Shown here: one piece after another, positions 32,001-36,522 of the stretch
Numbering within the stretch: position 1 is the first letter of the stretch
How the letters are laid out: the number at the start of each line of letters is the position of its first letter
NCBI RefSeq assembly: GCF_004359215.1
Contig: NW_027152182.1
Location: forward strand, 112,065 to 148,586
Origin: Bremia lactucae
Lineage: Eukaryota; Oomycota; Peronosporomycetes; Peronosporales; Peronosporaceae
Direction of reading: 5' to 3'
DNA length: 36,522 nucleotides
The notes under the pieces: generated by a model
Databases searched by the model: none
The model's input: only the letters and a program-made list of their open reading frames with translations
Told to the model about the DNA's origin: nothing
Position numbers and translations under genes: made by a program

Positions 32001-32613
32001 TCAGAAGATCCATCTCGTCATACTGACGGAAGAGGTCCTCAACGTCAACAACTGGCTGGGAACGAGGTTCCCAGCTGTCACGCGAAGGTAGATAAACGAG
32101 CCAGCGAATCAGATTACTCGTTTGCTGCCCCTTCATATCACGGTGGTATAGAATACGTTTCGCATAGAAACGTTGACCACCGTGAGAATCCACTAATGGT
32201 TGTGGTGGAGGAGGGAAAATTAGATCGAACCGTGTGTCGGATCTAGAGTCGAAGATAGACAAACTCGATCGCTACCTCCATGCATCGGAGGAGAAACTTG
32301 AACACGAGCGCGATAAACGTCGCACGTTGGAGCAGACCTTTGCAAGCTCACTATATCGAACGGTTGGAACCATTCGAAGAGTGCGTACTCATGTTGGAGT
32401 ACGAACGGAAATATCACGCTCTTCGTGATGAGCTGCCATCAGCTCATCACGGTTTCGAGGATCTTCGGACCCGACATGAGAATCTCCAGATTCAGCATGA
32501 GAATCTGGTTCGTGACCACAAGAATCTTTTAGGAATTCTTGAAAAGGGTGGTCAGATCCGTCCTCGGAAGGAACCGCGTACTGATGGTACGGGTGGAGCC
32601 GACCAACGTACAA
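31966..32613 (-). pseudogene. pol: Gypsy pol C-terminus with chromodomain
   Basis: Minus strand 32613-32389 reads VGRLHPYHQYAV and SCGHEPDSHAES, the linker after integrase. After a frame break, 32262-31966 reads PPPPQPLVDSHGGQRFYAKR, ILYHRDMKG, IRWLVYLPSRDSWEP and VEDLFRQYDE, a chromodomain recognisable by its SWEP motif and aromatic residues. In chromoviruses this domain steers integration to marked chromatin. The middle of the usual YLVKWxGY motif is altered (IRWLVYLP), so histone binding is doubtful. Strong on the - strand; the open + strand frame over it is a shadow. Confidence 0.85.
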
Positions 32614-33007
32614 ACGTTAGATGCGTTCGCATCCTACATAGTAATTCTATTGTGTATACGTTGCCTCTGCGATGTAGTACACCGAATGGCCCAATGAACT
32701 TGGGTAGTAGCTTACTGCTACCGACATTAGTGACTACCCGATTAGGTTAAGTTTACCGTAGAGAGTAGTACTAGCTCATTAATTTTAAATGAATGAACAT
32801 TTGCTGTTCCATGTTTGTTCGCGTTCCGTTTCTGACGGTCCACTGCGATAGCAATGGAATCCTGCACGAAACGGATTGCTGATTCTCGAGCCAGCAGAAA
32901 TTCCTCTGCTGACTCATTTGTTTTGTCTCTTCCAGTGCGCTTTGTGCGCACTGCCATGAGATCTTTCTCATCTTCGATATCGATTTCTTCGACATCGACA
33001 TTGCTCG
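32614..33007 (-). pseudogene. pol: Gypsy integrase C-terminal region
   Basis: It follows the gap with VEEIDIEDEKDLMAVRTKR, ESAEEFLLARESAIRFVQDS, AVDRQKRNANKHG and FKINELVLLSTVNL (to 32742), then after a frameshift VVTNVGSSKLLPKFIGPF, VLHRRGN and MRTHLTFVRW. This is the GPF/Y module and C-terminal tail of a Ty3/gypsy integrase. It is in line with the chromodomain downstream. Broken by at least one frameshift near 32745. Confidence 0.85.
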
Positions 33008-33508
33008 NNNNNNNNNNNNNNNNNNNNNNNNNNNNNNNNNNNNNNNNNNNNNNNNNNNNNNNNNNNNNNNNNNNNNNNNNNNNNNNNNNNNNNNNNNNNN
33101 NNNNNNNNNNNNNNNNNNNNNNNNNNNNNNNNNNNNNNNNNNNNNNNNNNNNNNNNNNNNNNNNNNNNNNNNNNNNNNNNNNNNNNNNNNNNNNNNNNNN
33201 NNNNNNNNNNNNNNNNNNNNNNNNNNNNNNNNNNNNNNNNNNNNNNNNNNNNNNNNNNNNNNNNNNNNNNNNNNNNNNNNNNNNNNNNNNNNNNNNNNNN
33301 NNNNNNNNNNNNNNNNNNNNNNNNNNNNNNNNNNNNNNNNNNNNNNNNNNNNNNNNNNNNNNNNNNNNNNNNNNNNNNNNNNNNNNNNNNNNNNNNNNNN
33401 NNNNNNNNNNNNNNNNNNNNNNNNNNNNNNNNNNNNNNNNNNNNNNNNNNNNNNNNNNNNNNNNNNNNNNNNNNNNNNNNNNNNNNNNNNNNNNNNNNNN
33501 NNNNNNNN
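33008..33508. other. Assembly gap of 501 N
   Basis: It lies within the integrase catalytic core: sequence before and after it is in the expected order of one integrase. The DDE residues cannot be assessed. Confidence 0.98.
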
Positions 33509-33899
33509 ACGAAAACAAAGATTCCATTGTTTTTGTGGTCGTCTTCGGGATATCCGAAGACGAAGTCCATAGATACGGACTGCCAACACTCTGCCGGACG
33601 TGGTAGAGGTTGGAGAGGTGCACGGGATGAAAGGCTAGGCTTCACCCGTTGACATACCTCGCAAGCACCAATGTACTTGCGCACGAACTGATACTGGCGG
33701 GGCCAGTATAAGTCGCGACTTACTGTAAGATAAGTTGTTTCACGTCCACGATGTCCACTTGTTGGAGCATCGTGACACTCATACATGATGCGCAAGCACA
33801 AATCATTGTCGAGTTGGGACGACGACACGTGGGGTATCGCCGGTAACAGCTGAGTAATACAATTAGCCGTTACGTGTTGTGTATCGATCGAATGACGAC
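33509..33899 (-). pseudogene. pol: Gypsy integrase N-terminal zinc-binding region
   Basis: It starts abruptly at about 33899 with SFDRYTTRNG, a stop (TAA), LYYSAVTGDTPRVVVP, then a frameshift to LCLRIMYECHDAPTSGHRGR, YLTVSRDLYWPRQYQF and ACEVCQRVKPS. The His-His-Cys-Cys zinc-binding residues are present. The start of the core (SMDFVFGYPEDDHKNNGI) runs into the gap. The sequence that should precede it (ending DLPALY) is at 34435, separated by displaced RT blocks. Confidence 0.87.
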
Positions 33900-34161
33900 A
33901 TGCGATTACGGGACATCCCGTACACAGCAGTGAGCACTCCCAGTGGGATGCTCTGGGCATGGCTAGTGATGCCTCAGGGGCCTAGTAACGCCCCCTCCAA
34001 CATTTAACAGATGTGTAACAAATATGTTGAGACCGGTGCGAGTTATTTTGACGATGTATTCGTCCATAGCCGGGCTATGGACGGTAAGACGGACGTGGAA
34101 GTTCATAAAACTCACGTTCTTTCAGGTTCTTACACTTATGCGAAAGCATAAGTTGTATGCT
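33900..34161 (+). pseudogene. pol: Inverted gypsy RT palm block containing YFDD
   Basis: On the + strand, against the rest of pol, the block reads MRLRDIPYTAVSTPSGMLWA, WLVMPQGPSNAPS, then with a frameshift YFDDVFVHSRAMDGKTDVEV (YFDD at 34044-34055) and VLTLMRKHKLYA. It is the catalytic palm of a gypsy reverse transcriptase. It corresponds exactly to the segment missing at 35547, where FNQIL is joined to NLKKC. On its right it abuts the RT N-terminal block in the opposite orientation. Confidence 0.9.
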
Positions 34162-34435
34162 CCGCCACCCTCCTGTGGCCTTTCGCACACAGAAGGTCGG
34201 AGAGCTATGTGGGGAGGTTGACTCCCTTACATGGCCCACTTTTACTCGATCGGTAAAGAATTTATCGATCGCAAGTACTTGTTCACGAGGCAGCGGCCAC
34301 TGCTTCATGACACAGTACTTCGAGCCCGGTTTGAGCCTGATCTCATGTCGAGTGCCTTTATCCTTAGGCAACTCGCATGGAACTGCTTCAGGGAATACAC
34401 CCCCGAGTTCTCTTAAATCCTCGTATTCAATATAA
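34162..34435 (-). pseudogene. pol: Displaced gypsy RT N-terminal block (fingers)
   Basis: Minus strand from about 34428: EYEDLRELGGVFPEAVPCEL, PKDKGTRHEI, KPGSKYCVMKQWPLPREQ, HVRESTSPHSSPTFCVRK, ATGGWR. This is the start of a Ty3/gypsy reverse transcriptase. It belongs before VHAFNKLNAATVPAQ (35690) but lies after RNase H. It is preceded directly by DLPALY of the RNase H-integrase linker and followed by the inverted palm block. Confidence 0.9.
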
Positions 34436-34993
34436 AGCCGGTAAATCTTTATTAGATTTATCAAATGAATTCAATTAATGATCCATCAAACATAGAGGTT
34501 CTTATCTTCTTTGTAGGCTTTCTTTATGTCATCAACTAAGGTTGATGATGGAACACTCGTAGTGAGTGTTGCAACAGTAAGATTATTTTCACTGTTGGAG
34601 TGCACTGTTGACTCGAAATCGGGTCGGCGTGATAACGCATCAGCGACGACATTAAGTCGTCCTGGTTTATGTTCGACGGAGAAGTTATACTCCGCGAAGA
34701 AGGATAGCCACCTCGCCATTCCTTGCGAAAGGTGTGGGCTGTTTACGGTCGTGCGTAATGACGCATGGTCCGTATATCCGATAAACAATCTATCTCCTAG
34801 GAGATAGACCCTAAAATTTAGCCAATGCATATTTCATGGCAAGGATTTCCTTGTCATGCACTGGGTAATTGAATTCAGCTGGTTGCAGCTGACGCGATTG
34901 GTAACAAACGACGCGCTCCGCGCCGTCTGTATCGTATTGCATTAACGCGCAGCCGATTGCGATCGCTGGCGTCACAGACCACATGGAATGGTC
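34436..34993 (-). pseudogene. pol: Gypsy RNase H and tether
   Basis: It starts PFHVVCDASD, with a frameshift to IGCALMQYDTDGAERVV, then SRQLQPAEFNYPVHDKEILA and, after another frameshift near 34825, VYLLGDRLFIGYTDHASLRT and PGRLNVVADALSRRPDFE, ending in DKSNKDLPALY. The catalytic acidic residues of RNase H (CDASD, HDKE, YTDH) are visible. Role: degrading the RNA template. The last segment to 34436 is broken by stops (for example TGA near 34486). Confidence 0.88.
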
Positions 34994-35226
34994 AAAACGC
35001 CAAGCATAAAATTTCTGCTGTAATGTAATGAATGTGTGCTGATATTTGGTCACCGTAAATGTTTGTTGCGGTAAATATGCGCAAGAAGGTTGAACGTCTT
35101 ACCACGAGAACAGTGTTTGGCGTTTGTTGCGTCTTGTTTCCTTGATAAACACACCGGGGGTTGAACCAGGGGCCTTCCGCATGCAAAGCAGACGCGCTAC
35201 CACTGCGCTATGGGCCCTACAACACT
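34994..35226 (-). mobile_element. 233-bp insertion with tRNA-Ala-like head (SINE-like)
   Basis: The RT coding sequence breaks after ILAIADQD (35229) and resumes with HPFHVVCDASD at 34991. The intervening 233 bp contain a tRNA-like unit and an unrelated 3' part. GTC is present at both edges (34991-34993 and 35227-35229), which could be a very short target duplication or chance. No poly-A tail was seen. A tRNA-headed SINE fits best; a solo LTR is less likely because no clear TG/CA ends with a target duplication were found. Confidence 0.6.
35146..35217 (-). pseudogene. tRNA-Ala(UGC)-like pseudogene or SINE head
   Basis: On the - strand the unit starts GGGCCCA (acceptor), then TAGCGCAGTGG (A box from 35210) and a good anticodon arm (TCTGC, loop TTTGCAT, GCGGA; anticodon TGC at 35185-35183), then GGTTCAACCCC (B box from 35167, 43 nt after the A box). 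The T stem has one mismatch and the acceptor stem pairs poorly with TGTGTTT, with no CCA-like context. It is therefore a decayed tRNA copy, not a likely functional tRNA. Confidence 0.7.
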
Positions 35227-35546
35227 GTCTTGATCTGCAATTGCTAAGATGGGCAATTGCATCAAGCTTTGCTTGATACCTTCATAGGAACGCTGACAAT
35301 CCGCATTCCATAACCATTTCTCGTCTTTTTTCAAGAGACGAGAGAGATGAACTGTCATCTCTGCATAATTGCGAGAGTACTTGTGTAATTACGCCGCTAA
35401 ACCGAGGAACTTTCTAAGTCCCTTGACATCGACTGGAACTGGCCAGTCGGTGATTGCCTTGATCTTTTCGGGATCAGGGCGCACGCCATGTTTACCGACG
35501 ATGCACCCAAGAAGTGGTATTTCGGTTGCAGCGAGTATACACTTCT
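35227..35546 (-). pseudogene. pol: Gypsy RT thumb and connection
   Basis: It reads NLKKCILAATEIPLLGCIVG, KHGVRPDPEKIKAITDWPVP, VKGLRKFLGLAA, then an in-frame TAA where Tyr is expected, LHKYSRNYAEM, HLSRLLKKDEKWLW and LPILAIADQD. The order and spacing are those of a gypsy RT. It is joined on its 5' side directly to DLMDGFNQIL, skipping the palm. The insertion at 35226 follows. Confidence 0.9.
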
Positions 35547-35695
35547 TGAGATTTAGGATTTGATTGAACCCATCCATCAGATCCAAAGACGAAAAGATCG
35601 TACTCTAAGACATACCATCTATGATTGCGTCTTTTCTAGGTATCGGTGTTTGAGCCGGTACAGTTGCAGCATTCAGTTTGTTGAATGCGTGCACT
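35547..35695 (-). pseudogene. pol: Gypsy RT middle block between fingers and palm
   Basis: The - strand reads VHAFNKLNAATVPAQTPIPR, KDAIIDGMS, an in-frame TAG, STIFSSLDLMDGFNQIL. The SLDLMDGF motif carries the first catalytic Asp of RT. Both neighbours expected in an intact gene are missing here: the N-terminal block before it is at 34435-34162 and the palm after it is inverted at 33900-34161. Confidence 0.9.
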
Positions 35696-36522
35696 ATAAG
35701 AGGATTCCCTTGAGTGACTCCCAAGATTGAGTAGTGTATCTTTCAATCTGAGTCTTACATCGAGGACACTTTCGTCCATCGATGAGCTGCTGGAAACCCG
35801 TTCGTTCTCTGCAAAAATTACTGCTGACCGTATATCGGTTACGTATTCGTCCTCTGTGACGAGTGCGCAGATCTGCTTGATTTTACCACCATGCAGATCT
35901 CTTAAGAACCGCTTGGGTTCTAGGGTTGGTAATGGAGTTATCTCCGAAGTTAACTTCGGAGGCGCATACAGATCAAGAGTATAAGCGCCTACTCTTGAAC
36001 CGTTATTAACCAACACATTTAATGTCTCGGTTTCTACCTGGGATTTAGGATGCCGAGGGATTAATCCCTTGGGATGCTGAAGTCTAGTCACTTCAGTATT
36101 AATTGTTTGAGGAGATTTCTCCTCAAGTACGTGGGGACTTATTCCCTCAACGTCTTCCGACTGTGATTGCGCTATTTCAGTCGGGTCCTCTACGGTGGAC
36201 TCTCTACTAGGCCTAGGATCATCGTGTTGTCTCTTTTGGACAACCGGTATTTTACTTGAATGTCGCCCGCTAGGCTTACATTCATGTCTTCATCCACTCG
36301 ACTTATTCGAGTGGACCTTCGGCGCTGCCTGTGCATTAGCACAGCCGCCGGCAGCTGACTCCACAGTGTGACTAGTAATCACACTGTGATCTTGTGGAGT
36401 TGTACTAACGACCGTACCACAAGTGAGACCATCGCACTCACTCGTACTACATCCACACGCTTGTGGACGCTCCAAGACGTTCATCAGATGGCCATCTGAT
36501 GAACAAGTGGCAGGCATCTTTA
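35696..36522 (-). pseudogene. Gypsy polyprotein upstream of RT (linker region)
   Basis: One frame runs from the window end (36522) to about 35700 with a single TGA at 36290-36292. It reads MPATCSSDGHLMNVLERPQ, then after the stop a Ser/Gln/Glu-rich stretch (ESTVEDPTEIAQSQSEDVEG) and LPTLEPKRFLRDLHGGKIKQ, VTEDEYVTDIRSAVIFAENE, SSSSMDESVLDVRLRLKDTL. The last part is the conserved segment between protease and RT in gypsy elements of this type, from general resemblance. A protease DSG motif is not seen, so the protease is probably outside the window or decayed. The frame is lost near 35725, just before the RT middle block. Confidence 0.7.

Larger units (their letters stand above)
30763..36522. 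repeat. Region tiled with short perfect inverted repeats
   Basis: Dozens of perfect hairpins with 6-13 bp arms and short loops, often only 5-7 bp apart. Examples (left arm / right arm): 30906-30913/30921-30928, 31031-31039/31050-31058, 31368-31375/31380-31387, 31618-31625/31633-31640, 31805-31813/31823-31831, 31919-31926/31931-31938, 31944-31950/31957-31963, 31969-31976/31980-31987, 31995-32002/32007-32014, 32055-32063/32067-32075, 32424-32435/32440-32451, 32486-32493/32501-32508, 33539-33548/33554-33563, 35319-35326/35336-35343, 35343-35350/35355-35362, 36293-36301/36307-36315, 36362-36371/36379-36388. Loop-free palindromes lie at 35942-35961 and 36479-36504. They occur in both coding and non-coding parts. 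Confidence 0.9.

Noticed and set aside
32234..32750. Open + strand frames with a coiled-coil look (LDRYLHASEEKLEHE, RHENLQIQHENLVRDHKN)
   Set aside because: The opposite strand carries the recognisable gypsy linker and chromodomain in the expected order. Short inverted repeats make both strands look repetitive, so the + frames are shadows.
33961..34020. Apparent LTR start on the - strand (TGTTACACATCTGTTAAATG)
   Set aside because: Read on the + strand, this stretch encodes the RT palm (WLVMPQG, SNAPS) just ahead of YFDD, so it is inverted coding sequence rather than an LTR.
35146..35217. Functional tRNA-Ala gene
   Set aside because: The acceptor stem pairs poorly and the T stem has a mismatch. 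The unit sits inside a larger insertion in an RT gene, so a decayed tRNA or SINE head is more likely.
1..36522. CRISPR arrays, rRNA genes, bacterial operons or an intact host gene
   Set aside because: No regularly spaced repeats, rRNA-like sequence or uninterrupted non-transposon reading frame was seen. The long repeats are all retrotransposon copies.

Overview
The window is made almost entirely of degraded and nested LTR retrotransposons; I found no host gene. It is eukaryotic. The best guess is an oomycete of the Peronosporales (Phytophthora or downy-mildew type), from the style of the Ty1/copia and chromodomain Ty3/gypsy proteins, but the species cannot be fixed from this sequence alone.

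Region 1-25979 (+ strand) is a chain of Ty1/copia copies from three families. Family A copies are named A0 to A7 from left to right. A3 (11066-15581) is the only copy with a complete 5' LTR, primer site, gag, protease, integrase, RT and RNase H, although it carries stops and frameshifts. The tandem copies A1, A2, A4, A5 and A7 lack gag and the primer site: about 200 bp of LTR is fused directly to the protease region, so the 3' end of one pol runs into the protease of the next. A family C fragment follows A2 and A5 (C1 7738-9604, C2 22136-23170). A family B 5' end (LTR, gag, protease; 9605-11065) precedes A3. A tract of about 6.83 kb (1216-8046) recurs almost identically at 15611-22444, and both of its edges fall inside homologous element sequence.

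Region 25980-30721 (- strand) is a recent, nearly complete copia element, D, inserted into the RT of A7. Its LTRs are nearly identical apart from a 17-bp repeat that differs in copy number. Each LTR contains a tRNA-derived segment with A and B boxes at tRNA spacing. In D, B and A3 the primer binding site matches the anticodon arm of initiator tRNA-Met and contains the gag start codon.

After a 100-N gap, 30763-36522 holds a chromodomain Ty3/gypsy element. Its gag-like part is on the + strand (about 30783-32000) and its pol is on the - strand (36522 to about 31966, broken by a 501-N gap). The reverse transcriptase is scrambled: its N-terminal block lies between RNase H and integrase, and its catalytic palm block lies next to it but inverted. 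A 233-bp insertion with a tRNA-Ala-like head sits inside the polymerase. The whole gypsy region is tiled with short perfect hairpins, which I did not see in the copia half and which are far above chance expectation.

No CRISPR array, rRNA gene or intact single-copy gene was seen.
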